A stretch of DNA of 64,000 nucleotides from Isoetes taiwanensis (lineage: Eukaryota > Streptophyta > Lycopodiopsida > Isoetales > Isoetaceae), in contig JAJEKV010000057.1 in the NCBI GenBank assembly GCA_021234155.1, positions 3,503,821 to 3,567,820 on the forward strand. Reading direction: 5' to 3'. Below, in pieces: positions 43,662 to 54,821 of the stretch (the stretch's first letter is position 1; each line of letters starts with the position of its first letter). The notes below the pieces were generated by a model. That model searched no databases. It saw nothing but the letters and a program-made list of their open reading frames with translations, and was not told the origin of the DNA. The position numbers were made by a program, and so were the translations under genes.

Positions 43662-45092
43662 CTAAGAACTAGGGTTCTCCTCTTCGTCCATAGGCTGAGG
43701 AGGTGGTGGCGGCGGTCGATGACGTAACAAAGTCACCCCTGGGTCCACTGTGGCAGCTGCAATGGAGGCAACCTCTGGCGGATAGGCGGCAGCCAATGGG
43801 GCCGCCGTAAGAAGTTTCATACTCATCCATGGTGCAATATCCTGCCCCAATGCAGTGAGGGCAAGATCCCGTCGGATGAGTACGTAAGTAAGCGTGCGAT
43901 AGGGAAGCTTCTTATGCCCTGCCAATGTGGAAAGAGCACGGAGGTTCCACCACGAAGCCTCGGCCTCTGGCCCTAAGTCCTGGGCTACAAAAAGGACCTG
44001 CCCCTGCCGAAAAGCTGATAGGAAGAAGCGGGTAAGGTGATTCCCTAACGCCTCCCCCTGTGGCGACCTTCTTATCTAGGTCCATAGGGACCTCTTCTTC
44101 CTTGAGTTCCTCCTGTTCTTCGCTCAAATGAGCAGGGTTATGGTAAAGATCCTCTCCCTCCTCATCCGATCCGGAGGGAACTTCGACCATATTAATATTT
44201 GGGACATGAGGTCCCATAGCTGTAAAGGCATCCGGTGAAGGCTGAGATGGCGGATCCTGTAACACCAGTTTGCGAAGCCGTAACAAAGTTTCGGCCGGCT
44301 CTATGGTCTCATGATGAAATTGGAGTAGCTGCTGTACTTCCTGGGGAAGGTCAATAGGAGTAAAGTCAATGAAATCATCCATACAGTACTCTGCTAACTC
44401 ATAGAGTACATGGTCCTTGCGTCGGCGCTTAAACCCGGCCACCATGTGATAAGTCCAGATGATATCATCCAAGAGAAGATACTCTTGCCCTTGGTGATAC
44501 ACAACTAGAAGGGCGTCTAGTCCAGACAAGCGTGCAGCTTGTTCCCGACGTGGTGGCATCTCCTTTGCCAGCTGCTTCCAACGGACGAAGTCACCCATGC
44601 CTATGTGCTCATCCTCTTCCTCATCGGAAGGCTCGGAAAGTTTGCCTTTCTCTGCCGGCAATGTCTCATCCTCAACATACTGATCCATGAGGATGGCGAG
44701 TGCAAAGGCAACTTCGAGATATTGTCGCCCTGGTGCTGAACAACTGGCGGCTGTTTACCCGATCTAAGTTTGCCCTTGAGCACTTCATATGCGTGGGTGT
44801 CACCCCCAAGCATTTCTCGGACTACATCCCGTTCTAGGTACAACTGGAGAGGTTCCCCAAAAGGAATACACAGAGGGAGCATCTCCTCTGTGTAAAACTG
44901 TAGGAATCCGGCATAATCTGGGTGCCGCTGCATATTAGAGATGAGGTCAAGGCGTTGACGTAGAAAGGGCTGTAAAAGGTCAAAGGGCACCTGTGGATCC
45001 CAATGCTCTCCATCCTGGTACCATGCAAGTAGATCGGCGGCAGCCATGGGCGCTGGAAGAGAGGAGGGAGGAAGATAGACAGATATAGACAA
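43662..45092 (-). pseudogene. Accessory ORF B of the outer gypsy element, two frameshifts
   Basis: The likely start is MAAADLLAWYQDGEHWDPQV at 45047 (the first ATG in frame is 45092). Frameshifts near 44735 and 44045 separate three open parts of about 115, 220 and 120 codons. Two acidic tracts are present: LSEPSDEEEDEHIG and SGSDEEGEDLYHNPAHLSEE. Between them lies a helical region (LLVVYHQGQEYLLLDDIIWT). The last part includes KLPYRTLTYVLIRRDLALTA and ends in a Pro-rich tail. No family was recognised. Acidic tracts occur in histone chaperones, and the neighbour encodes an H3 fold, but that link is speculation. Confidence 0.5.
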
Positions 45093-45248
45093 GTGAAAAT
45101 GAAATCTTAGAGATCCTTTTTAACCCTTTTTTTTAAAGTGATTTATTTATGCTGACGTCAGCATTTTCGTACATAATACAAGGACAAAAATGTAGATTTT
45201 TATTTAATATAAAAAAAATATTTACAACGCAGACATTCTCAAAACCCA

Positions 45249-45763
45249 CTAAGGACGCTCTCCCCGAATCCTGCGGGCCAGGGCCAAATCCTTTGGCATT
45301 ATAGTGACTCTCTTTGCGTGGATAGCGCAAAGATTTGCATCACCAAAAAGTGCCACCAAGTAGGCTTCTGCAGCCTCTTGAAGTGTAAAATGGCAAAAGT
45401 CTGGAAGCGGAGGTCGGTTTTGAACTCTTGGGCTATCTCCCGAACTAACCTTTGAAAAGGCAGCTTCCGTATCAGGAGTTGTGTGGTCTTCTGGAACTTA
45501 CGGATCTCCCGTAAGGCCACGGTGCCGGGTCTGAACCGGTGGGGCTTCCTTGGTGGAGCAGGGTTGGGAGGCGGGCCCCTTTGCCGTGGTATCGTCTTGC
45601 CCCCAACAACAGGACGGGGCCGGGAAGCATCCACCCGCTCCTGCCTCCGGCTGGAACTCACGTTCTTCCCAATAGCTCCGACAGTCTTCAACTTCTCCTT
45701 GTACTGGCTGCCAGACTTATGGGCTACGGCTTTCCTCCGGTGTTTAATGGGCGTCCTGTCCAT
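45249..45763 (-). pseudogene. Histone H3-like protein encoded in a retrotransposon (one frameshift)
   Basis: From residue 73 the frame reads [20 protein letters not shown], then [20 protein letters not shown] and TDLRFQ, almost identical to canonical H3 through helix alpha-N and alpha-1. A 1-bp deletion near 45390 shifts the rest. In the next frame [20 protein letters not shown] and [20 protein letters not shown] continue the fold to RGERP and a stop at 45249. The tail before the fold is about 72 residues against 36 in H3, is basic and Pro-rich, and keeps only hints of H3 (GGKTIPRQR). There is no CENH3-type longer loop 1. It is in frame with ORF A upstream, separated by one TAG. It lies between primer site and gag of a chromovirus. 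H3 normally forms nucleosomes with H4. Confidence 0.9.
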
Positions 45764-45805
45764 CTGGTTTGGCCCCTTCTCAATCTCTGGTCCCCCATTA
45801 CCCTG

Positions 45806-46498
45806 CTAGTCCTGCTGCTCTTGTCGGGCCTTCTCCTCTTTTTCCCTTTGGATTCTTTCCTGCTCCTCCCGGAACTCTCGAGCTCTCCTGAGGTCGTCTT
45901 CAACCTCAGCGTACCGTCGTTCTACAATGCGGCGAAGGAGTTCAGCGTGGTATCGATTGGGTCGCTGGTTCATATCAATCTGGATCGTCGTCAAGTAATC
46001 CAGACTGATGTCAGGAATCTCTCCCCACGTGAAGCTCTGGGAGGCTTCATGCCACTCATATGGGGGAAGCTCGATTGCCCTGCCATCAATGACGGCGACT
46101 CCATCTCCTAAATATCTATATTCTCGACCTCGAGCCGCCGTATCGGCTCGTTCCACCTCCCTGCGGTCATCCTCCCTGGCCAAGTTCCGTATACGGTCGG
46201 CCTCTGTTCTTATGTCCTCCTCCTCAGTGTGTCCCTCACATTCAGGAGGGTAAAATTTGATCAACATCATGACCAAATCAGGTTGCTCGACTATGGTATA
46301 AGGAAGCTGTCGGAGATTCAACCTAACCAAAAACGATATCGGATAGGGTATCCTAGCGTCGTCAGCAAATCTGTTTACCAACTCATCCAGAAGTATGTCA
46401 ATCAAGGCAAGGTCAGTAGCCATGTGCTGCGCGATTAAGGCATAAATCTGGGCTATGGTGAGGGTAGCGGGGTCCACGGTACTCTTTTTGGTGGCCAT
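45806..46498 (-). CDS. Accessory ORF A, in frame ahead of the H3-like domain
   Basis: 230 codons from MATKKSTVDPATLTIAQIYA. It has an N-terminal helical domain (LIDILLDELVNRFADDARIP, LVRLNLRQLPYTIVEQPDLV), a charged middle, YRYLGDGVAVIDGRAIELPP, and a long C-terminal coiled coil rich in Arg/Glu (ending EKEEKARQEQQD). The TAG at 45806-45808 is followed in the same frame by 14 codons and then the H3-like start, so an ancestral fusion of ORF A with H3, or readthrough, is possible. No family was recognised. It is the first ORF after the primer site. Confidence 0.55.
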   Translation of the reverse strand: MATKKSTVDPATLTIAQIYALIAQHMATDLALIDILLDELVNRFADDARIPYPISFLVRLNLRQLPYTIVEQPDLVMMLIKFYPPECEGHTEEEDIRTEADRIRNLAREDDRREVERADTAARGREYRYLGDGVAVIDGRAIELPPYEWHEASQSFTWGEIPDISLDYLTTIQIDMNQRPNRYHAELLRRIVERRYAEVEDDLRRAREFREEQERIQREKEEKARQEQQD

Positions 46499-47254
46499 AA
46501 CTATGGCGCTGAGGTCTAAGGCGGCAGACAGTGAGGCGCTTGCGGTTAGGAAAACGATAGGGGAGGCGCTAGGGGTAGAAAAGGCGATAGAGAAAAGCCA
46601 AGGTGGAAAACAGGGTCGGGTCCGGCAGCTATGGCGGGCGTCAGACCTAGCGGGCGGAGGCGCTGTTAAACAAAAAAAAAGTTAACGGCCGCCTACCCTT
46701 TAAATTTTTAAAAGTTTTTTTTTTTTTTTTTTTTAAATATATTTATACGGCGGAAATACGCGCGATTATACGGTCGGGTGCCGACAGCATTATACGCGTT
46801 TCTACCGCGACTGTAAGTCGATAAAAAGCAAGTGGCGCCCGAGTTGACTTTCGGGGCCCCTCCTTGACTCCTTTCCGCCTGTTAATGACCCTCCTAGGGT
46901 ATCTGGGTATGCCCGATCCAGTCGATAAAAAGCAAGTGGCGCCCGAGTTGACTTTCGGGGCCCCTCCTTGACTCCTTTCCGCCTGTTAATGACCCTCCTA
47001 GGGTATCTGGGTATGCCCGATCCATTGGAACCACTTTCGCCTTCATCTGAACTACCTACAAAAAGTTATAGCCCCTCCAAACTTGGGTCCTCCAGTTGCC
47101 CTAAACCTCTTAAAACTTACAATCCACTACATCAACCTAGCACAAAACCAAACATCAAAGAGCTAAACATTCACACTAGCTTAAGCTCCCACCTAACTAC
47201 TGAACTAACGAGTTAGGGTTTGGTCAGTGCTATGATTCGAAAATGCGAAATCAC
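46499..47254 (-). other. 5' leader of the outer gypsy element
   Basis: No ORF of note. Contains a poly-T run (46716-46734) and the 104-bp tandem duplication at 46817-47024. Confidence 0.6.
46817..47024. repeat. Perfect 104-bp tandem duplication in the leader
   Basis: 46817-46920 and 46921-47024 are identical as read (both begin GTCGATAAAAAGCAAGTGGC). The lack of differences implies a recent duplication compared with the LTR divergence. Confidence 0.95.
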
Positions 47255-47266
47255 GGCTCGATACCA
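47255..47266 (-). promoter_or_regulatory. Primer-binding site, initiator tRNA-Met type
   Basis: On the minus strand TGGTATCGAGCC, three bases after the LTR end. It differs from the usual TGGTATCAGAGC by a short indel/mismatch. Confidence 0.75.
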
Positions 47267-47269
47267 CTT

Positions 47270-48829
47270 TGTGGCGCTCCACGAACATATCGGCGGCTCG
47301 AACGTATACATACGGGGACTTTCCCCTCCCATGGCAACCAACTCGCCATGAGCAGGGCCCTCCGTCTAACTCGGGCCATCTATAGAGAGAGGGTCATTCG
47401 GCCCACGCCTTCAATGGGGCTCCTACGTCGCGGAAGTGTGAATACAAGGTTAGCACACAGCATAATCATATCATAAAATACCACCACGAAGGGTGGCACA
47501 TCCATCCAACTGACAACAACAAAGAAGATGCATTTGATACTAGGAAAAACACCCAAACCCCTGGTTCTACCCCGGCTCAGACTCCATGAGGATCGACTGA
47601 CGGCTAGGTCTCAAGAGGTCAGCAGACCGAATCTTGGCATGGCGCTGGCTGGCATAGAACATCGGCTAGGATTGTCCATTCCATCCGCCCCTCCTGTGCA
47701 CACTTTGCAGATGAGTCGAATCATGCTATGGCATCGCTATAGCCTTCCGGAGACGCAGACTCAAGGTATCACCCTTCAAGCCTACTCTAGGGTTCATGAC
47801 GCCCCGGTCCGATGAGGCAGGTCAGGGAAGTGTCCCCTTCCAGGATCACAGTGGTTCCATGGGTGAGCTAGAGAATACATGCCGCATCAGCGACCCCCGC
47901 ATCCATACACGACTTACTCACCCGAAATCTACTCAAAGTACAGGGTGCCCCATACGGGTCACACCTCTGCATCCAGGGAGTGCCAGACCCATACCCGGCC
48001 CTCTACGTGACCGGCTATCAGGCCTAGCCCACTGTAGGAGTCCCAGGAGCCGTGTATGTTCGTGCAAGACCCCACCCCCACTTCACCACTGCGTCCCTTC
48101 TCTGGTGCTAAGCCATTCCATAGCATCCACGACTCAATGGTCTCTTGTGCACAGGCCGCTACAATTGGAAATTAAAGGAGCTACTAGGAGCATACTAAAG
48201 CATCTGGCACAGAGGTCTCTACCCCCCCTCTAATCCCTGCTTTATGGATGTTTAACAGAGCTACTTTCATAGATTCATCCATCCATTCATAATAACCATA
48301 ATCCATAATTGAAATGTAAATCCTAAATATCAAAGAAGGGTTAATCCTAAGTAAGAACAACCAGAGAAGACTCAAAGAACTTAACTGAAGCGCTAGCCTT
48401 AAAGATATCAACTAGATTATCCAATAACCCGAGTTTCGACTTGATCCATTGTCATGAGGCGCCTCCATCTCTCAGTAATCTGGTGTTCAGCAACAACTGG
48501 GGTGTTCAACAACAGTTCCAGGTACTTGGGCGCTCAGCTGCTCCCCTTCCTGGCTCGATTTTGGGGTAAAATGGGGGTAGTGATCCACCTTGACGGCCCA
48601 AGTTAGCATTCCCATGCTGGCCAATCGAGTTTGGCCATGTGGCACCTTCCCAAGTAATCAATTAACTTGATTAAACTAATTAGATATTAATTCCTTAATT
48701 ATAGGTTATTATCCTTAATAATTAACTAAATTAATCCCTTTTAGGTCAACCCCCTAGGTTACAATACCCCATGGTGGCGTACCGTCAGTATATTTATACG
48801 TATATCGTATAAATACTTGGAACGTCACA
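47270..48829 (-). repeat. 5' LTR of the outer gypsy element (1560 bp)
   Basis: On the minus strand it begins TGTGACGTTCC and ends GCGCCACA. It is bounded by the primer site at one end and host sequence at the other. A TATAAATA motif (48798-48791) lies only about 30 bp inside the start, which would leave a very short U3, so the true promoter is uncertain. Confidence 0.9.
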
Positions 48830-50426
48830 ATATATTGAGGAGGAGGGGGCTATGCTACATACACAATATATTGAAGATGGAAGTATCATGAGCTAGATCA
48901 AATTTATCAATACTCTGCCACTCATTACTACTTATTACTGATCAAATGTTGACTAACAAACATAAAGGGGAGCTAACGTAAAGCACAAAAAGAACTTCAA
49001 AATGTATCATTAAGAAATTTTGTCCTTGCCTCATCTTTTCCTTTTACAAGTTTTATTAATAACAATATGGTATTTGGGTCGCGATTTTTGTCGTTCTGTT
49101 AATTTCGTGGTGCCATGCGTCATCCCATTCTATTGCAGAATGGTATTCCAGTCGCCCATTCCACATATCCAGTTTTCCATCCGGTTAACAACAACAAATC
49201 CTCTGTTTTTTTGTTCGATGGTAGACAACGGCGACGAAGAACAGGGCTTGGCAATGGAACAGGGCTGGTGACAGACAGGGCTTACCGCTTGAGCTGGAGC
49301 TTTTGGCAATGGTTGGAGGTGCAAAAACCTTTGGACTCTGTTTTTCTTTGCATGTTTTTGTGAATCCTTAGCTTGAATCTTTAGCTTGAAGGCTTGTCGC
49401 ATTGGCGCCCGAAGTTCCATAAGGAGCAGATGCTCCTGCTTCCGCATGATCAATCTGATCGGTGCTTATTGTGTTTATTTCTACAGCCCTGCGCTAGGTT
49501 AGGAAAACAGAGTCGATGAAGAACAAAGCATACAAAATCTGCAGATCCTTACTTTTTTGGGCAGTAGAACAGATCATACAGCGAAAATTTGCTTCATCTG
49601 CTTCTTGCCGTGCCAAATCGCTCCACAAATACCATATTGTCAGTTCATGTTTTTTGGTCTGCCATTCTGTCATGTACCGGTGACCCGCTCCCGGCTAACG
49701 CTGGTCGCCGGACCCCCATCCCAAAAACCTTGAATTGTTTTTTGGTCTGCCATTCTGTCATGTACCGGTGACCCGCTCCCGGCTAACGCTGGTCGCGGGA
49801 CCCCCATCCCAAAAACCTTGAATTGGTACATAATATGGTGCAAAATATAAGGAATTGTTGAACTTTTAATTCAAAAGAATTGCAAGGCGATTTTATAAAT
49901 ACATTACAACTCACGCACACCATTTTTGTACTCGTGTACACCTGTGTTCTCCAGCAGTGTTATTTTATTGCTATCAGCAAAAAGCTTCAAGTTATTATAA
50001 GTTGGATAATAAAAAGTCGAAATTAAGCACACTTGAGCAAAAGCAAAAATCTTTATTTTGGAGTTTGAAATGCCTTAGCTATGGGCAAATAGCCCACGGA
50101 ATTGTTTAAAAAGCCTTTGTTACATTTATGGGAGAGGAGGAAGAATAGTGAGGGTTATCTTTAAGCTCGAAGTATCATGAGCTATAAAATATGTTCATCG
50201 ACACTTGCCAGTTATTAATGATCAAATAGTAGACAAACATATATGGGAGCTAATGTAAACGAACGAGAACTTCATGTAAATTGAACATCATCATTATATT
50301 AAACTGAAGTCTATCATCTTATGTAGGAGATAATAGATTAGATCACAACAAGAAAGAGTTACAAGGAAAGGGTGTGTAAGACCAAAGTTGACAAAGAACA
50401 GTCTTGCTTATTAGAAGAAGCAAGGA
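48830..50426. other. Intergenic region next to the retrotransposon
   Basis: AT-rich sequence without a supported gene, apart from the 88-bp tandem pair at 49651-49826. Short ORFs at 49020-49453 have no recognisable motif. Confidence 0.5.
49651..49826. repeat. 88-bp tandem duplication
   Basis: Two copies beginning TTTTTGGTCTGCCATTCTGT at 49651 and 49739, with one visible mismatch (GCCGGA/GCGGGA). Confidence 0.92.
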
Positions 50427-50860
50427 CTAAACAGGAATCCCTACATAAAAAAAAAAACCAAATAAATGTCAGAAAAGATGAAAAGCAAGAGAACATAACA
50501 TGAAACAACATAAGAAACAAAGTGGAAAAAAAAAACAAAGGAAACGAAGAACGCACCATCACATTTGTAGTTGGGAGGGATATACTTAGCAAAGCCACAG
50601 CGGCGAGGAACGGAGAGGGCATTACGGAGGTCGAAACGGATACCATTACTTTGAGCAGAGTTCATGGTTTGGCAGAGGCAGTTGGGGTAGCCATTGTAGG
50701 TGCGGATTGTGTTGCAACAGGCAGCGCCAGGATAGCCAGAATTGGTGTTCACAGCCTGAAGGCAGTTTGCAAGGTTGAGATAGTTGTTGCACTGAGGCAT
50801 CTGAGCTGAAGCAGCCACCACCAAAACACCCACTACCGCCCACATCAGCGCCATCCCCAT
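50427..50860 (-). CDS. Non-specific lipid-transfer protein, two exons
   Basis: Exon 1 is 50860-50557 and exon 2 is 50440-50427. The donor GATG|GTGCGT and acceptor ATGTAG give a 105-residue protein ending IPV. A signal peptide (MGMALMWAVVGVLVVAASAQ) is followed by the eight-cysteine pattern C-X8-C-X14-CC-X11-CXC-X24-C-X11-C, including GAACCNTI and NCLCQTM. Such proteins are secreted, bind lipids in a helical cavity held by four disulfides, and act in cuticle or wall lipid export and defence. An intron just after the last Cys is common in the family. The frame is clean. This is probably a working host gene. Confidence 0.9.
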
Positions 50861-50907
50861 CTCTCAGAGAGATCTCTCTGCCCCCGAGTGTTTTTTCTGC
50901 TTCGGCT

Positions 50908-50913
50908 TATATT
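50908..50913 (-). promoter_or_regulatory. Putative TATA box of the LTP gene
   Basis: ATATAA on the minus strand, 48 bp before the start codon, in CAATATAAGCC. Spacing is reasonable for a short 5' UTR. Confidence 0.4.
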
Positions 50914-51524
50914 GCCTTTCCAGCCTGCCTTATTTATGCCTTGGCCTCAACCCCATTTAACATCTGGTCTTGGTCTTTGCACACTCATTCATTGCATTTC
51001 GGTGGCAGCCTTTTTCCGACAAGGACACCTGTATTTCTCTTCCTTTAACTATTCCTTGCATGGCATTTTATCTATCCTTCCTGTCTTCTTCCATTATGGC
51101 TGCTGCCTCTTTAATCTTTATCAATGGCCACTACATGCATCCTCCAAGTCCAACCATTCTTTTCCTGACACTTATTTACCTATAGGCCTATATCTTACAT
51201 GTCCAGGGCAGCATTATTCATGGCTTCATTCCATGACAAATTGCCCTCTACAAATAAGTTGTTTATCATATCTTCTCTCTGCAGTCATTTAGTGTGTGCT
51301 TTGTCAATGTACTTGTCAGGCTGATCCCAGATTCACATTCACATCTTTTCATCATATCTTTTTTTGTTTCTTTGCCTTACCTTACCTCTGTTGCTCTTTC
51401 ATTTCGCTTACACTTCTCGGTTTTACTGTGCAAGTGTTTGTTTAGAACACTGCCTCATTTCCCTGTGTCTTTATTACATTCTCAAATTTTCATAGTTTGC
51501 ATGTTCCAATTTTACTTCCTTATA

Positions 51525-51932
51525 TGTTGAAGGGGCCTAGATGCTTCCCACAATATATTCAAGTAGGCTCTTTATGTTCTTTTGTCATAATGACTTGCAA
51601 TCTTTTAAAATGTCTTGTAGTAAATGTGGTACAGCCTATTTACGAATTGTGCATTGTGCAGAATATAATTTAAATACATTTGGTACACTTCAAGTTTATG
51701 TTGAGGTCTCAAACTTCATCTAAGCTGCCTAGTCATCTAGAAGGATGATGTGGCAATCCCTACCAAGGGACACACACCCACAGAAAGTCATGTCCTTAGG
51801 TGAATAGTCATGTCTATAGCCAAGAGACATATCTCTTAGGCTTCTATATGTAGCCATGGTTGGGGCTGTTCTAACTAACACGATCAATATAGTTTTGTTC
51901 TTCCTTCCACATTTGTGTCATGGTATCAGAGC
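51525..51932 (+). mobile_element. Copia-type LTR with primer site, coding part lost
   Basis: TGTTGAAGGGG..TTTGTGTCA (51525-51920) is followed at once by TGGTATCAGAGC (51921-51932), an exact initiator tRNA-Met primer site. No gag or pol and no second LTR were seen downstream, so this is a truncated remnant. The superfamily is guessed from LTR size and primer. Confidence 0.65.
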
Positions 51933-54821
51933 TCAAGGAGGAGCGATTAGAAGGAAGGTGTTGCCCGATAGGGCAACCACATGCATGGTCTTGGGAGTAA
52001 TGAAGCAAGAGGACAAAGTTAGAAAGATACTAGAGGTAACTAAAAATGTAATCAATCTAGTGATTAAAATTACGCTAGGGATCTTAGCCGTGTTAAGGAT
52101 TCTTCTTAACAATAATAGATTTAACAAATATAGTGTCTTTTCCTGTAAGCTTGTCTTTTATATTAAGACTCTCAACATTACCAGGTGATCTATCATTGAG
52201 TGATTTGGTCTGAACCAGCTTGCTCCTAGGCTATTTCTGATTTGTTATTACCCAATATGTTGTTTTGATTTTTATTACTTTGCCATTTTGCCATCCCACT
52301 GCTAACCATAATTGTTCTGTAATTTCCAGCATTGAGTGGATCAGTCAGTAATGCAATTACTTTGTTACACTGCCAACCCTTGGATAGGCCCTCTCCGAGT
52401 GCTTTATTGAAGATACTAGTTTCAACTGTCATAAATCCTTCTCTAGCTGCATTGAAAATACTTGTTGTGAATCTTGGCAATTCTAGTGCTTTATTATTAC
52501 TGCCCTCCCTACTGCTTCTTTTGTGAAATCTTCCTCTCTTGTTCATTCTGGTATCATTGTTATCTTCATCCCTTAGGTACATAGCCTAATCAGGTGTTCC
52601 TTCTAAATCCCCTATTTTGTTATTCTGTACTTGTTCTGCTTCTTCTGAAATATCAAGCAACAATTACATTTGAAGGTTTAAATGGCTGGTAATTATCATC
52701 GAATGTCTCTGGTTTTTTCAACGACAGTAAATGAAAAAAGAGATGATAACTCTATAGAAACATTCAGGTTTATAGCGGCAAAACTTTAAATTTGCAGGTA
52801 ACGCTTCTTAGAGAAGTTGCAAGGTCAGTGCTTAGTATTATGTGAAACATTATTTAGTAATCATTGTTTAGTAATCATCGTCGTATAGTTCAACAACTGA
52901 AACAGTTGTGAGAATGCCGAATTATTGGATCCTCAAAAGCCTGCAGAGCTTCTTGCTTGAGCTGCTTCAGTTACACATGGCAATAGAGGCAGTACAAGTT
53001 TACGTTTCTTTAGTTCGAGCACAAATAGCTTATTTTGGAATAGACACCGAGCAGGTTGTCTTTCAACACAAAGATATGTGCAAAGAAACCAGCAATAGAT
53101 CAAAATGAGACCAGCAGGAAGTCATAGCATTTTGATTGTTTAGACTAGTTATTTTGCTTGGGAAAATGGTGGAAAGGACTCTTCAAACTCAGTTAAACAT
53201 GTAATGTTACTCTGGTTTAATTTTTAATATGCATGCTGTTGTGCAAGCAATTGGATTACATTATAACTTTTATAGGCTACTAAGTTAAAGTCGTTCTTAG
53301 CTCATAAGAGCACCTCCAATAGTTGAAATATTCTACTTTATAAGCACGAAATGTTAGGGCAGGCCACATTTCTCCATATTATCACCCTTATTACATCCTA
53401 TAACTTTCTTGTCTCACCTGGCAGGCTGCTAGTGCCACTTGGCAGGCTGCTAGTGCTCGCCGGATTGAACAAAAAAGGGCGGCACGTGCGAAATGTGGAC
53501 TGCCCTAACATTTCGAGGGGAAATGTTCGCTTGCTGGCCATTACGCGAGGTTTTGGCTCGCCCTAACGGGCTCGCCAGGGCCTTACCCCATGTAATGGCC
53601 AGCCTAAGCCAAATGATGGAATGTGATCCTTTTGTTGCTCCATCAAATGCGATTTGAGGACATCATTTTCAATATACAAATTACTTGTGCTTTAAAAGAT
53701 TATAGCAACATGGAAACATTGATCGTTAGCAGGATATCATGACTTAATAGTTTGAGGCGTCTGCATATTTGGAATGTTCTTTTTATATTACTACATTTTT
53801 TGGTTCCCAAAGTGCCTATGAGTGTTCCTCCCTTGAATCAGAAATGATGGAACGCATCTAGATTTAGTATCTTCGAATTGACTCTTATCGTTAGTCTCTT
53901 ATTCTGGAGTAAGTACATTGTGCTCCAGGCTCGTGCTCCTATGGCATCTTTTTGTGCTTACACAGTTAGATGAGACATGTAAATTTTGTACTTTTTATTT
54001 GATTAATTAACTTTTTGGCTTTCGTCCTTCCAAAAAAAAAAAAAAAAAGGTGCTGCGCACGGAGGGTTGCCCTCCGTGACCCGAGAGTGAAATGGCTTAA
54101 ATCACACTTCAAAGTCATGTTTTCGAGCATATACTGACATATACTTGGAATATGCCACAGGGTTTTCCTCGTAGGGACAACCCAAAAAACTGAACTCAAA
54201 CATATCAGTGGAATGCTATTTCCATGCCCAATTCATAATTCATAAGGCAAGGCATTCAAATACGCTAATAACTCACAAATTGAATGTTGCAAATAGGAAA
54301 AAGAAACACAATCCATTGGTTCCATTCAAACCTTGAACATATCGAAAGACGAGAAGCAAGAATGATGATTTCGTTGGTGTTCTAGTTTTCTTTATCGGGG
54401 CTCAACACATGCACGCACTGTAGCCCGGTTCTCCAAGATTCAAGGAATTCGATTTTTTATTGCTATTTTTGTTTTCTAAATTTGAAATTGCCTCCAAGAT
54501 TTCCAACCATCTTTATTGATTTTAGTACTAAATTGGGGGACAAAAGGGACATCGAAAATGAGACACCCCAGTGTGCAGACATTTGTTTGGTTCTAAAACT
54601 ACAAGGTTGAATCCATTATTAATGTTCGACATTTTATGATAGAGTATATCTCTCAATTTTGAATGGCGTGGAAGACGATCTTGAATATGTGGGATTTGAA
54701 CCTATATTATGCCCAAAATCTAAGCATACCAAAGTATTATAATGGCTAAGAGATAGCCATGAAGCAACCACCATCCATGAGTATTCATGTTCACAATAAA
54801 TATATGGACTGCTTCGTGTGC
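51933..54821. other. Intergenic region
   Basis: No supported gene. There is a GGCAGGCTGCTAGTGC direct repeat at 53420-53457 and a poly-A run at 54032-54048. Short ORFs lack motifs. Confidence 0.5.

Larger units (their letters stand above)
1..48829 (-). mobile_element. Ty3/gypsy chromovirus carrying extra 5' genes, split by a DNA transposon
   Basis: A minus-strand LTR retrotransposon reads from its 5' LTR (47270-48829) through primer site, accessory ORFs, gag, protease, RT, RNase H, integrase and chromodomain to the 3' LTR (1-615, cut by the window edge). The gag-pol frame is broken at 41484/4755 by a 36.7-kb DNA transposon. By eye the two LTR copies differ at about 13 substitutions over about 590 aligned bases, plus 10- and 14-bp indels, so the insertion is moderately old. 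Gag and pol carry three in-frame stops (42634, 4522, 3052). The far flank lies outside the window, so the target duplication (ATATA after 48829 would be one copy) cannot be checked. Confidence 0.9.

Noticed and set aside
45249-45763. H3-like ORF as a centromeric CENH3
   Set aside because: CENH3 has a longer loop 1 and diverged alpha-N/alpha-1. Here those parts are canonical H3; only the tail is divergent.
46830-46845. TGGCGCCCGAG looks like a retroviral tRNA-Lys primer site
   Set aside because: It is in both copies of the 104-bp leader duplication, on the wrong strand for this element and not next to an LTR. The real primer site is 47255-47266.
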